Both the position numbers and the translations under genes were made by a program. The notes beneath the pieces were generated by a model. The model did no database searches. It was not told the origin of the DNA and saw only the letters and a program-made list of their open reading frames with translations. A DNA stretch of 64,000 nucleotides from Simiduia agarivorans SA1 = DSM 21679 (GTDB lineage Bacteria; Pseudomonadota; Gammaproteobacteria; Pseudomonadales; Cellvibrionaceae), in assembly GCF_000305785.2 (NCBI RefSeq), contig NC_018868.3, forward strand, positions 3,642,270 to 3,706,269, read 5' to 3'. Of the stretch, positions 17,960 to 27,191 are shown in pieces (the first letter of the stretch is position 1; every line of letters begins with the position of its first letter).

Positions 17960-19371
17960 TGCAACAGCAGCCCCAATTATTCAAAGACGCGAGCCAGCAC
18001 GCGCTGGCAGACGCGACTCTGCGCACGAATTTCCGCGGCGCGATGGATTTTCTCCGCAATAAGCGTGAGCGGGTACTGGACGACGCAGAATTTTCTTCGC
18101 TGTCTGCACAATGCGAGGCCATCAAGCAGCGTTGCCTGAGTCAACTGCCGGCGTTACTTGAGCAGCTGGAGACCCGCTGTCAGGCCAACGGTATTCAGGT
18201 GCATTGGGCCGAAACGCCGGCACAGGCCAATGAAATCATTGCCGCGATCGCCGACGGGTGTAATGCCACCTCCGCAGTCAAAGGCAAATCCATGGTCACA
18301 GAAGAAATCGGCCTGAACGATTATTTGGGGGCGCGGGGTGTGGAGTGCCTGGAATCGGACATGGGCGAATTTATTGTACAGATGGCGCACGAACCGCCGT
18401 CGCACATCATCATGCCCGCTATCCATAAAAGTGCCGCGCAAATAGCCCGCCTGTTTCACGAGCAGCTGGAGGGCGTTGACTACACGGAAGACGTGGACAC
18501 GCTCATTGGTATTGGCCGTTCGGTATTGCGCGGTAAATTCCGGCACGCCCATGTCGGCATATCCGGTGTTAACTTTGCCGTGGCCGAAACCGGCACGTTG
18601 TGTCTGGTGGAAAACGAGGGCAATGGTCGTATGTGTACCACTGTGCCGCCGGTGCATATTGCTGTAACCGGCATCGAAAAGGTTGTGCAGTGGTTGCAGG
18701 ATGTGCCGCCTTTGTTGTCCTTGCTTACCCGCTCGGCGACCGGTCAGCCCATCACTACCTATTTCAATATGATTTCCGGCCCGCGCAGGCCCGGTGAAAA
18801 AGACGGGCCTGAACAGGTGCACCTGGTATTGCTGGATAACGGCCGCTCCAACGCTTTCGCCGATGAGCAATTGCGTAAAACCTTGCAATGCATTCGTTGC
18901 GGGGCCTGCATGAATCATTGTCCAGTGTATACCCGCATTGGCGGTCATGCCTACGGCACTACCTACCCGGGTCCCATCGGCAAAATCATCAGCCCGCATT
19001 TGTTGGGATTGGATGCCACGCGGGATCTGCCCACGGCATCATCGCTTTGCGGTGCCTGCGAAGAAGTGTGTCCGGTGCGCATTCCTATCCCGCAATTGTT
19101 GCAACGGCTGCGAGCGGAATACCGAAGCGATGAGGAAGGTGTAATGAGCGGTGCCGGTGGTGGGCGCAGTATACTGGAAGCCGGTGTGTGGGCCGGCTGG
19201 GCCTGGGCCTGTGAGCACCCGGGTGTTTACCGGTTGCTGACCTGGATTGCAGGGCGTATGCGGTCACTGGTGCCGTGGTTGCCGTCAGCCTGGAAAAACG
19301 GCCGGACGATGCCGGTACCGGCGGCGCGGTCTTTTCATCATCGTTATCAGCAACGGAAGTCCCGCCCATGA
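17959..19371 (+). CDS. lutB: L-lactate dehydrogenase complex subunit LutB (ferredoxin-type)
   Basis: 470 residues. The N-terminal LUD-like part (NEIIAAIADGCNATSAVKGKSMVTEEIGLN; GVNFAVAETGTLCLVENEGNGRM) is followed by two [4Fe-4S] motifs, CIRCGACMNHCP and LCGACEEVCPVRIP. The C-terminal tail ends YQQRKSRP. The start at 17959 overlaps the lutA stop (TGATG); an earlier open frame from 17848 lies inside lutA and is discarded. It shares a 4-bp ATGA overlap with lutC. Confidence 0.95.
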   Translation: MQQQPQLFKDASQHALADATLRTNFRGAMDFLRNKRERVLDDAEFSSLSAQCEAIKQRCLSQLPALLEQLETRCQANGIQVHWAETPAQANEIIAAIADGCNATSAVKGKSMVTEEIGLNDYLGARGVECLESDMGEFIVQMAHEPPSHIIMPAIHKSAAQIARLFHEQLEGVDYTEDVDTLIGIGRSVLRGKFRHAHVGISGVNFAVAETGTLCLVENEGNGRMCTTVPPVHIAVTGIEKVVQWLQDVPPLLSLLTRSATGQPITTYFNMISGPRRPGEKDGPEQVHLVLLDNGRSNAFADEQLRKTLQCIRCGACMNHCPVYTRIGGHAYGTTYPGPIGKIISPHLLGLDATRDLPTASSLCGACEEVCPVRIPIPQLLQRLRAEYRSDEEGVMSGAGGGRSILEAGVWAGWAWACEHPGVYRLLTWIAGRMRSLVPWLPSAWKNGRTMPVPAARSFHHRYQQRKSRP

Positions 19372-20006
19372 ATGCGCGTGAAAATATTCTGGGGCGTCTG
19401 CGCGCAGCGCAAACCCAAACTCCCATGGCAGAAGCCGCAGAGCCGTCGTCAGCCATTGTTTCCGATCCGGATGTGATGCGGTTTGTGGCGGCGCTCGAGG
19501 CCAATCATGCTGTGGTTGTTTCTGTAACCCGTGAGCAATTGCCCGGCGCCATCGCGGAGCAGGTCCGCGCGCTGAATCTTTCGCAGTTGGTTGTCAGTGA
19601 GGCTCACCATGCCTGGCTGGATCAATTACCCGCGAGTTGCAAACCCGTGTTCTGGCAGGCGTTGGGCGACACGCCGGTGGATGCGCTGTTTGATCAGCCG
19701 GCAGCCCTGACGGGTTGCTATGCGGGCATTTGTGCTACGGGCAGTTTGGTGTTGCGGCCGGATGCGCATGAGCCGCGCAGTCTGTCATTGGTGCCACCCG
19801 TGCATCTCGCGGTCATTGAGCGCAAAAACCTGGTAGCAGGTCTTGACCAGCTGTTGGCCCGACCGGGGCTACGCGAAGAGATGCCCACCAATCTTGTTCT
19901 GGTATCCGGTCCGTCAAAGACCGCCGATATTCAGCAAACACTCGCCTATGGCGCCCATGGGCCGCACACCCTCGTGGTGTTTTTAGTACAAGACAGGCCA
20001 GCCTGA
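19368..20006 (+). CDS. lutC: L-lactate dehydrogenase complex subunit LutC
   Basis: 212-residue LUD-domain protein (ENILGRLRAAQ at the start; AGICATGSLVLRPDAHEPRSLSLVPPVHLAVI; SGPSKTADIQQTLAYGAHGPH near the end). It completes LutABC. The ATG overlaps the lutB stop by four bases. Lactate could come from L-lactaldehyde formed in L-rhamnose catabolism (rhaI at the window start), which would explain lutABC in a glycan region; this link is inference. Confidence 0.93.
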   Translation: MNARENILGRLRAAQTQTPMAEAAEPSSAIVSDPDVMRFVAALEANHAVVVSVTREQLPGAIAEQVRALNLSQLVVSEAHHAWLDQLPASCKPVFWQALGDTPVDALFDQPAALTGCYAGICATGSLVLRPDAHEPRSLSLVPPVHLAVIERKNLVAGLDQLLARPGLREEMPTNLVLVSGPSKTADIQQTLAYGAHGPHTLVVFLVQDRPA

Positions 20007-20040
20007 GTCTGCTCTGCCTCACGTTATCCCCTGAATGACG

Positions 20041-20070
20041 CGGCCAATGTCCGGATTGTGACATTGGCCG
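20041..20070 (+). terminator. Long hairpin downstream of lutC
   Basis: Perfect 11-bp stem CGGCCAATGTC/GACATTGGCCG with an 8-nt loop, 34 nt after the lutC stop. There is no clean T tract, so termination may be Rho-assisted. The remaining 166 bases to the next gene are AT-rich and probably hold its promoter. Confidence 0.6.
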
Positions 20071-20236
20071 TCGGACTGTTGTTGACTGAAAAAGACTATA
20101 AATGTAACTTTAGTGATTGAAGATGCGTTTTTAGTAAAACAAAAAATCAAAAACGATCATCAACACTAGCTGGACTTCGTGGGCGGCGCTGTTTTCGCGC
20201 GCCATACATTACAACGATAAAAAGTGAACAGACACC

Positions 20237-23200
20237 ATGAAAATGAAATTACTCGCCGCCAGCATCAGCCTGGCCTGTGCTCAGTCCGCCTTGGCAACAC
20301 CCAATTGGGAATCACTCAATCCCGGAGCCGGCGGCCAGATTCAGGATGTGGTTGCCGACCCCAATACCGCCAACGTGGTATACCTCGCGTCCGATATGGA
20401 AGGCGTGTACAAGAGTCTGGATAACGGCATGAGCTGGAAGCCCACCGGACAGTTGGTGCAAAACCGGGTGTACGCTGTGGCTGTGGCACCCGGCGATGCC
20501 AATACCGTCTATGCGGGTAGCCTGTATGGCTTGCACATTTCGGAGGATGGTGGCGACAACTACCGGTTTGTGGAAGCGACCCGCAACCGGTCTATTGGCG
20601 CCATCGCTTTTAAACCCAGCGATAAGAATACTGTGTTGGCAGGTCCGGGCTGGCGCGATGATGACGATTTTATTGATCATTTCGGCGAGCAGGCCAATGG
20701 CACTGGCACCATTTTTCGCTCTACCGATGGTGGTGACAGCTGGACTGAAATCGTGTTCGACAGCGATACCGGCAGCGATCGCAATGTTTACACCATCAGC
20801 TTTAATCCCGCTAATGATACCGAGATTTATCTCGGCACCAACAAAGGGGTTTATCGCTCTGCAGACAGCGGGGCCAGCTGGAGCAAAGTCGCTGCACCTA
20901 ATGCCACCCATACCCGCAGTAAAGGTGTGGCTGTGAGCCCCGATGGCAGTAAGCTGTACGGTGTGTTTGCAGGCAACGGTAATGACTGGACTTTATATGC
21001 AACGGCTGCCGTCGGTATTGACTGGCAGCCACTGATGAATGGTCTCGATGCCGATAAACGTTATTGGTACCCGGAAGTGGATCCGCGTTCTTCGGGCAAT
21101 GAGCACAAAGTACTTTTAGGCACGTTGGGTGATCGCGCCGGTTTGTTTGAGGCGCAAATCTCCTGGAACGGCGATCAGGTTGAGAGCTACAGCTGGGCGC
21201 GGATTTTTCACGAAGCCGATGGCAGTTTTGATATTGGCTGGGATCACGCCAGTCCGGCCAATGCACGTTTTGCGCACTACACACCGGACAGTGGTGGCTG
21301 GACGCGCGGGGTCTGGTCGACTACCAACCAGGCGATGTTTTTTGCAGACTACAGTGCCGGCAACAACAGTTACCAGTGGAGCAACCGCTACTCAGAGCCC
21401 AATAACGCCATTCAGGTCAGTTGGTGGGGTAAGCTCTTCCCCACCTATTCGGGGCGGGGTACTGAGAGCACTTACACCTACGATGTCGCTGTTCACGGCG
21501 ATTACGTCATCCAGGGGCAGGGCGATAATGGCCTGGTAGAAAGCTGGGATGGCGGCGTGTCCTGGTCCAACATGCAGCACCGGCGCGCCGATGGCAATTT
21601 GTCCGACGTGCAAGCGGTGGCTATCGCCGATGCCTGGGGTGTACCTACGGTCGTGGCGCAAGCCACGGGTGGTTATGGCGGTGCGGCAGTAAACGGTCGT
21701 TTGTGGGCAAAAAAACTTGTGCACCACAGTCCGCTGGATGAATGGGTTGAAATCGGTGGCGGGGTCAATGCCAAAGCCGGTTTGCCAGACGGGGTGTTCC
21801 GCGACGTGGCGGTTAGCCCGATGAACCCTGCCAAGGTATTTGCCTTTTCCACCAATCATGGTCTCTATGTCATCGACGACATAGGTCGGGCTCTGGCATA
21901 CGAAGCTGAAGGGAAGTCCATCTCCGCCAAGCGTATCTATCGGACAACCGACAATACCTCGGCACGCATCGCGCGCACCATTGCACCGCATCCCACCGAT
22001 GAAAAAGTGGTGTTCTTCAGTTCCACCAGCGGCGCTCAAGGCGTCTGGCGGGGTGAAGAGCAGCAGGACGGTAGTTGGGATTTTGAGCGGGTCCTCGACA
22101 CCCGGGGCTGGGATGCCGAAGTGCATGCCTGGGAATATGACGGCCAGGTGTATTTGCTGAACTTTGCCAGTGGCGGTAGCGGGTTCGAAAACGACAATCA
22201 CTGGCACCTATTATTGTCCAAAGATGAGGGCCAGACCTGGGAAAAAGTGTTCAGCCCCTCCGATGCTCAGGCCCTTCGACCCACGTCACTGGTAAAGTGG
22301 TGGGATGATGTCAATCAGCAATTTACCTTCAGCGCTAAAGGTGGCGCTACCGGTTTTGCCAATAAACTGATGTTGAGTTATTACGATCACCGCCAGCAGG
22401 TGGGTTACGGAGTTTTTGAAGGTACGCTGGACGAAAATGGCAGTATCGCCTGGGCAGACATCACCGGCGACCTGCATTTTTCAGGCATGACGAACACCCG
22501 CTATGTGATGGAAAACGGTGGGGTGAATCTGTATGCGGCGACACCGGGTGCGGGTTTGTGGCGGACTAATGTGACCTCGGTAGATCTGCCCGCGGCTGCG
22601 GGAGCTGCGCCCGCGGCGCCTGATGGTCTGTCGGCCATCCTGGATGCGAGCCGCAATGAAATTCAATTGACCTGGCAGGACAATACCGATGTTGAAACCG
22701 GCTTCCGGATCGAGCGCTCGACGGGAGGCGCCTTTGTGACGGTGGGGCAGGTGGGGCGAGACACGGAGGCTTTCATCGATTTTGATCTGGCAGCCAATAC
22801 CGAATATCGTTATCGGATCGTAGCGTTCAATGCCTTGGGCGTGTCGGACACATCCAATGAGGTCACGCAATCTTCCGGGAATGCAGTCGACCCCATTCCC
22901 GAATGCAACCCGGACAATCTGTTGATCAACGGCGATTTCTCGTCTGGTGTGATTTCACCCTGGAATTTTTATGTCAACACCGGCGCAGGTGCCGACGCCA
23001 GTCATTCCATTGGCAGTTTCAATGGTTACTCCTCTGGTCAGGTACTGGATATTGACCTGGTTGCCAGCGCCTCGGCAAATGACGTGCAACTGCAGAATAG
23101 CTTCGGATTACTTGAGGCGGGTGTCACCTATGAATTGAGCTTTACTGCCAGCGCTGATGCGGCCCGGAGTTTTGAGGTGAAAATTCATCAGGCGCAAGCA

Positions 23201-23590
23201 CCCTGGCAAAATGTGAAAGAGGGGGACGTAATTCAGGTAGATGCTGCGCCGGTCACCTATACCATCGAGTACACGCCAGCCAGCAGCTTGGGTGCACTAT
23301 CATTGGGCTTCTTTCTTGGGAACGATCTGACTAGTGTGCAAATCGACGAGGTAAGTTTGAAACAGGCCTGTGAAACGCCAACACCGACACCAGCACCAGC
23401 ACCAACGCCAACACCAACGCCAACGCCAACACCGGCTCCGACCCCGGCGCCCACGCCAACCTCTGGTGCGGGCTCGTCTTCCGGTGGGGGTGGTTGCGCG
23501 GTGGGCTCGGGCTCTCCCATTGATCCAACACTGTGGGGGCTGCTGGTGCTCGCGACTTTACGCCGTTTCTTCCGCGCGACGTTAAAATAG
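20237..23590 (+). CDS. Secreted GH74-like beta-propeller protein with FN3, CBM4/9-like module and C-terminal sorting tail
   Basis: 1117 residues, paralogue of the protein at 2663-6370. The signal peptide ends SALA (about residue 20). The propeller (about 21-785) has the same NPGAGGQ(I/V)QDVVADPN opening with Asp53 in LASDMEGVY, and Asp430 in GQGDNGLVESWDGG, both conserved in the paralogue and placed like GH74 catalytic acids. Downstream modules differ: FN3 (about 793-880), a CBM4/9-type jelly roll starting LLINGDFSSG (about 888-1045) and a Pro-Thr linker. The tail has a GGGGC motif, a hydrophobic helix (LWGLLVLATL) and basic RRFFR, like GlyGly/JDVT-CTERM sorting signals. The product is probably processed at the inner membrane and shown at the surface. 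Substrate not established. Confidence 0.77.
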   Translation: MKMKLLAASISLACAQSALATPNWESLNPGAGGQIQDVVADPNTANVVYLASDMEGVYKSLDNGMSWKPTGQLVQNRVYAVAVAPGDANTVYAGSLYGLHISEDGGDNYRFVEATRNRSIGAIAFKPSDKNTVLAGPGWRDDDDFIDHFGEQANGTGTIFRSTDGGDSWTEIVFDSDTGSDRNVYTISFNPANDTEIYLGTNKGVYRSADSGASWSKVAAPNATHTRSKGVAVSPDGSKLYGVFAGNGNDWTLYATAAVGIDWQPLMNGLDADKRYWYPEVDPRSSGNEHKVLLGTLGDRAGLFEAQISWNGDQVESYSWARIFHEADGSFDIGWDHASPANARFAHYTPDSGGWTRGVWSTTNQAMFFADYSAGNNSYQWSNRYSEPNNAIQVSWWGKLFPTYSGRGTESTYTYDVAVHGDYVIQGQGDNGLVESWDGGVSWSNMQHRRADGNLSDVQAVAIADAWGVPTVVAQATGGYGGAAVNGRLWAKKLVHHSPLDEWVEIGGGVNAKAGLPDGVFRDVAVSPMNPAKVFAFSTNHGLYVIDDIGRALAYEAEGKSISAKRIYRTTDNTSARIARTIAPHPTDEKVVFFSSTSGAQGVWRGEEQQDGSWDFERVLDTRGWDAEVHAWEYDGQVYLLNFASGGSGFENDNHWHLLLSKDEGQTWEKVFSPSDAQALRPTSLVKWWDDVNQQFTFSAKGGATGFANKLMLSYYDHRQQVGYGVFEGTLDENGSIAWADITGDLHFSGMTNTRYVMENGGVNLYAATPGAGLWRTNVTSVDLPAAAGAAPAAPDGLSAILDASRNEIQLTWQDNTDVETGFRIERSTGGAFVTVGQVGRDTEAFIDFDLAANTEYRYRIVAFNALGVSDTSNEVTQSSGNAVDPIPECNPDNLLINGDFSSGVISPWNFYVNTGAGADASHSIGSFNGYSSGQVLDIDLVASASANDVQLQNSFGLLEAGVTYELSFTASADAARSFEVKIHQAQAPWQNVKEGDVIQVDAAPVTYTIEYTPASSLGALSLGFFLGNDLTSVQIDEVSLKQACETPTPTPAPAPTPTPTPTPTPAPTPAPTPTSGAGSSSGGGGCAVGSGSPIDPTLWGLLVLATLRRFFRATLK

Positions 23591-23630
23591 CGCTGTCGAT
23601 GACTGGGAATAAACGCTGGCGTTTTAACTG

Positions 23631-23665
23631 TGCCGTCCGGGCATTGTGCCTGGACGGCATTTTTG
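23631..23665 (+). terminator. Rho-independent terminator after the second GH74-like gene
   Basis: Stem TGCCGTCC/GGACGGCA, extended inward by GGCA/TGCC around one mismatch, followed by five T. The remaining bases to the next start at 23860 show no gene. Confidence 0.85.
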
Positions 23666-23859
23666 GGTTTGCAGCGGCGGATGTCATCTGATTAGGTGCG
23701 CCAATAGTTCGTTGCATCCCGGATAGTTTTTTTGGTTCCTCTTGCACATGTCTTAGGTGATCGCTTGCCATAACGCATTCACGTTTTTACCAGGTACCGG
23801 GAATAAATCTGCGGCTGAACCGTTAACTGAGTGAACCCCAACACAGAGGATCACTCAAC

Positions 23860-24552
23860 ATGTTCAAACCAACACTTCTTTTCATTGCTTGTACTGCCAT
23901 TTCCGGTACCGCTTTCAGTCAACAAGTGGCGGTGGACGTCAGGACTCAGGGTGCTGCGTCAGTACAGGGCAATAGCGATTACACCCGTGCGCAGGCATCG
24001 GGCTCCGGGCAAGCTGAGGCGCGCGGCGAGCAGTCAGCAGGCGTCAGTGCAGAACGCAATGTCGCTGGCGGCACGCAGACTGAACAACAAGCGCTGGCGT
24101 CGCCGGATGCAGCCTCCGTGGCTGATGCGTCTTCGGACAGTGCAGCAGGTGTTGCAGCCAATGCCACGGTACTCGCCAACCAGTCTGTCGCCTCTACCCA
24201 GCGCGTGGGGCAAGCACTTCAAGGTCGGGTTTCTACCGGTGCGCAGACTGTAGCCGGTGTATCCCGCCAGACAACCGGTAATGCCGTTGCCGAGGCGCAA
24301 GGCGCAATAAATCAGGCTGAAGCCTTGGTCGACAGCCAGACTGTGCCCGCGCAGGTAAGCGTCGGTCTGGATCAATCACTCAGCACTGAACTGGATGCGG
24401 CCGTTGCGGAGCAGGTGAATACTGCCGTTGCATCGGCGGTAGACGGTGTGGTGGCGGCGACGGTCAATGATTCCGTTTCGGCGGCAGTGGATGCTGCAGT
24501 AGATGCCGCGGTCAATGCGTCGATTACCGATACCCTCAGCCAACAACTGTAA
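23860..24552 (+). CDS. Hypothetical Ala-rich exported protein
   Basis: 230 residues, no recognised family. A signal peptide is visible (LLFIACTAISGTAFS then QQ). The mature part is low in complexity, dominated by Ala, Val, Ser, Gln, Thr and Asp, with no Cys and few aromatics. The last third is a run of short Ala/Val/Asp repeats (AAVDAAVDAAVNAS-like), suggesting helical or coiled-coil structure. GAGGA precedes the ATG. A terminator separates it from the barrel gene just downstream. Its composition suggests a periplasmic or surface structural protein; function unknown. Confidence 0.7.
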   Translation: MFKPTLLFIACTAISGTAFSQQVAVDVRTQGAASVQGNSDYTRAQASGSGQAEARGEQSAGVSAERNVAGGTQTEQQALASPDAASVADASSDSAAGVAANATVLANQSVASTQRVGQALQGRVSTGAQTVAGVSRQTTGNAVAEAQGAINQAEALVDSQTVPAQVSVGLDQSLSTELDAAVAEQVNTAVASAVDGVVAATVNDSVSAAVDAAVDAAVNASITDTLSQQL

Positions 24553-24559
24553 CTGAAGC

Positions 24560-24585
24560 TGCGGCGCGCAAGCGCCGCAATTTTT
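24560..24585 (+). terminator. Terminator between the Ala-rich protein and the barrel gene
   Basis: Perfect 8-bp GC-rich stem TGCGGCGC/GCGCCGCA with a 4-nt loop, followed by A and five T. Confidence 0.85.
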
Positions 24586-24617
24586 GCGCCAGGCAGTTTT
24601 TTTGGGAGAGCACAATC

Positions 24618-25598
24618 ATGAATACCAAGCAAAAGAAAGCCGCATTGTTCATGCGTCTGATCGCCGGGGCAATCGGTATGGGTTTAACAATGCCTTTGAC
24701 CGCTGCGCCCACCCTGAACGGTTTTTTTGATATGGGTGGAGAATACGACAGCAATGTGGGTGTGAAGGAACTGGATCAGCTCAGTCGTGAAAGTGATTGG
24801 GCGGCCACGGCCAGCGCCGGCGCAACACTGGATTGGACCATCAGTCCAGGATGGACCTTTTCTGCCGGCGCGCAATACGACCACAAACACTATCGGACAT
24901 TCAGTGCCTATGATCAGGCAGGGGTGCGCGGCCATGTGGATATGAGCTATCGGTTCAGCCCGCTAACCGTGGGCCTCAATCATCATGCAGTGGTTGTCCA
25001 GCTGGACCGCGAACCGTTTCTGACCTTGTCCCGCTCCGGTCTTTACGCCGGCAAAATGCTGACGTCCCACCTGTACCTGCGTGCCCAGGTGAGTCAGCAA
25101 ACAAAGTCGATTGCCAGCCAGCCGGCGCGCGATGCCGAGGGGCTGGGATGGGCGCTGGAATCCTATTGGTTCAGCGACGATGCCAGCCGCTATTGGACCG
25201 CCGCCATTGCCGTGGAAGATGAGCAGGCCAATCGCCACGACTACAGTAATCAGGCGCTGAGTGTACGTCTCGGTTGGTCCAATCAGTTTTCTCTGTTGAA
25301 TAAAAACAGCCAATTGCAACTGCAGTGGCGGTACCTGGACAGAGGCTATGACGGCCCGGGAATTTCACCGGAAGTGACGTCGCTGGGGCAATCCGCGTTG
25401 AATCCATCACAGGCAGCGATGCCGACGCCGGCAAACCGGTCGGATCTTGTGCAGCAGTGGGAAGCGAAATGGCGCTTGTCAGTGAATGATGTTTTGTCGT
25501 TGGGCACCCAGCTGGTGTACGCAGACCATCGCTCGAATCTGGCGACTGCCGATTACACCGAAACCACTGCATCTGTTACGGCGCGCCTGAGTTTCTAG
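24618..25598 (+). CDS. Outer-membrane beta-barrel protein, uncharacterised
   Basis: 326 residues with a signal peptide (hydrophobic to about residue 29, ending TAA-AP). The mature part consists of alternating amphipathic strands with aromatic girdles (GGEYDSNVGV, AGATLDWTI, WTFSAGAQYDHKHY, LQLQWRYLDRGYDG) and ends TASVTARLSF with the terminal Phe typical of BamA-assembled barrels. It resembles surface assembly modifier or OmpA-like barrels only in general form; the specific family is not recognised. GGGAGAG lies 7 nt before the ATG. Confidence 0.78.
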   Translation: MNTKQKKAALFMRLIAGAIGMGLTMPLTAAPTLNGFFDMGGEYDSNVGVKELDQLSRESDWAATASAGATLDWTISPGWTFSAGAQYDHKHYRTFSAYDQAGVRGHVDMSYRFSPLTVGLNHHAVVVQLDREPFLTLSRSGLYAGKMLTSHLYLRAQVSQQTKSIASQPARDAEGLGWALESYWFSDDASRYWTAAIAVEDEQANRHDYSNQALSVRLGWSNQFSLLNKNSQLQLQWRYLDRGYDGPGISPEVTSLGQSALNPSQAAMPTPANRSDLVQQWEAKWRLSVNDVLSLGTQLVYADHRSNLATADYTETTASVTARLSF

Positions 25599-25635
25599 GC
25601 ATCCCACTCGCCCATCGTTTGTATACACCCGCTTG

Positions 25636-25666
25636 CCGCAGGTTCACCACCTGCGGATTTTTTTTT
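25636..25666. terminator. Terminator between convergent genes
   Basis: Perfect 8-bp stem CCGCAGGT/ACCTGCGG with a 5-nt loop and nine T on the plus strand. It lies between the barrel gene and the convergent protease gene. The clear T tract favours plus-strand termination. Confidence 0.85.
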
Positions 25667-25674
25667 GCCGTGTT

Positions 25675-27039
25675 TCAGGGCAGCCAGCCCTCGCCAAATA
25701 CCGTATCGCGTCCGGGCGCACCCAGATCTGTGGCCTGCGCACGCAGCGTGGAAAGCGCCGTCTCCAGGCGTTCACCGCGAGCCAAAAGACAGGCGAGGTG
25801 GGCGGCAATAACCGGTGCGGCCATAGACGTACCGGATTCGCGGCCAAGGGGGTTGGATTGTTGCGGATTGATCGCACGTGCAGTGATCACACTTACACCC
25901 GGTGCGGAAAAATCGACCTGATGTCCTTGGTTGGCCCAGCGATAAATAGCTTGCCGGGCGTCCACCGCCGTCACACCAATCACCGGCTCAAAGGCGGCGG
26001 GATACAAGGGTGGCGCTGCGGGCCCCTCGTTACCGACCGCAGCCACCAGCGCAATGCCTTGTGCGTGTATGAGTTCGATGGCGATGCCCAGTAATTTATT
26101 GGGCGGGCCGGCAAGGGACAGATTAATGACCCGGACCTCCTGACTGCTGAGCCAGTTGAGTGCCTGAATCAGGCTGTCGGTGGTGGCGCCCTGGGAAAAA
26201 TCCGAGCGCTGGTAAAAGGCCGCCGCGGCAAACAGATGGCCGGCCCCTAACCGGGGTGTAAGGCCCTCGGCTTCACCCACAAGCACACCGGCGACTGCGG
26301 TGCCATGGGCATCGGGGGCAATCAGGTCGGCGGGCAGAAAATCGGCCCGGGTTATGCGCCTGTGGCTGAATGCCGGGTGCTCGACCTGAATACCGGTGTC
26401 TACCATGCCCACCTTGACCGGGTGGGGGCAGGGTGTGGCCAGCCTATCAATCGACCGGTTGCTTGCGGCAATATCTTCCGCTCCGCTCTGGCTGTCGTAG
26501 GTATGGTTGCGGTCGAGCATGGGGTGCAAGTGGGCCGGTAGCAGGGCCTGCAATGCACTGCGCTGATCCAGTGATTGGGTGACCCGGAAACGGACCAACT
26601 GCTTGCCCAACGCCGGCATGGGGGTGGCGGAAATCAGTGTGATGCCCGGTTGGTTGAGCGTGTTCAGTTCTTCACCGGTCAGCCACAGCAGCCACTCACC
26701 GGCAATGGCACGCCAGCCGTCGTCGGTGATGACTTCCTGCAGGACCATATCGCCCTGGGCATTGAGAATTGGCAGGGCGTCGGGCAGCGCCGCCAGCGGA
26801 TTGCCCAGGCTGCGTTCAATCGGGTCCAATGCGGCCTCGCGCGCGGCAGCTTCCGCTGCCAGTGCCGCACGCCGGGCGGGCTCTGCGATGGGAGCCAGCT
26901 CGCGCTGGGCGTTTTGCACAGGATTTTCCAGCGCGCCGGTGATGGGTTCGGCGTTGATCAATTGAGCCTGCGCGCCGGTCAGGGGCAAGCCGGTGCTGCA
27001 TATCAGGGCCAGTGCGATTGCGGTGCGTTTCGGGTTCAT
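25675..27039 (-). CDS. Subtilisin-like serine protease (S8), exported
   Basis: 454 residues. The signal peptide is at the N-terminus (AIALALICSTGLPLTGAQA). A charged, Ala-rich pro-region reaches about residue 190, and the S8 domain carries Asp214 (GMVDTGIQ), His245 (AHGTAVAG) and Ser405 (SGTSMAAP). The ATG at 27039 has AAGGAT upstream and starts the signal peptide; an open extension to 27123 lacks support. It is divergent from an ECF sigma/anti-sigma operon 152 bp away, so it could be in that regulon or take part in signalling. The His motif has Ala where HGTHVAG is usual. Confidence 0.88.
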   Translation of the reverse strand: MNPKRTAIALALICSTGLPLTGAQAQLINAEPITGALENPVQNAQRELAPIAEPARRAALAAEAAAREAALDPIERSLGNPLAALPDALPILNAQGDMVLQEVITDDGWRAIAGEWLLWLTGEELNTLNQPGITLISATPMPALGKQLVRFRVTQSLDQRSALQALLPAHLHPMLDRNHTYDSQSGAEDIAASNRSIDRLATPCPHPVKVGMVDTGIQVEHPAFSHRRITRADFLPADLIAPDAHGTAVAGVLVGEAEGLTPRLGAGHLFAAAAFYQRSDFSQGATTDSLIQALNWLSSQEVRVINLSLAGPPNKLLGIAIELIHAQGIALVAAVGNEGPAAPPLYPAAFEPVIGVTAVDARQAIYRWANQGHQVDFSAPGVSVITARAINPQQSNPLGRESGTSMAAPVIAAHLACLLARGERLETALSTLRAQATDLGAPGRDTVFGEGWLP

Positions 27040-27191
27040 GGTCGTTATCCTTGGCGTCTTAGTCGGTGGCGTCCGGGCCGGGTCTGACCGCAGGGCGCCT
27101 GTAACGTTAACGTGCCCGGGCAAAAAAAATTCCCATCGGCGGGAATAAAACCCGGGCTGGCCCGTTATCCCTATGAAACCAGGGGAAACCT

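Noticed and set aside
21392..22207. Minus-strand open frame (271 codons) inside the second GH74-like gene
   Set aside because: Antisense shadow of a strongly supported gene; composition is atypical.
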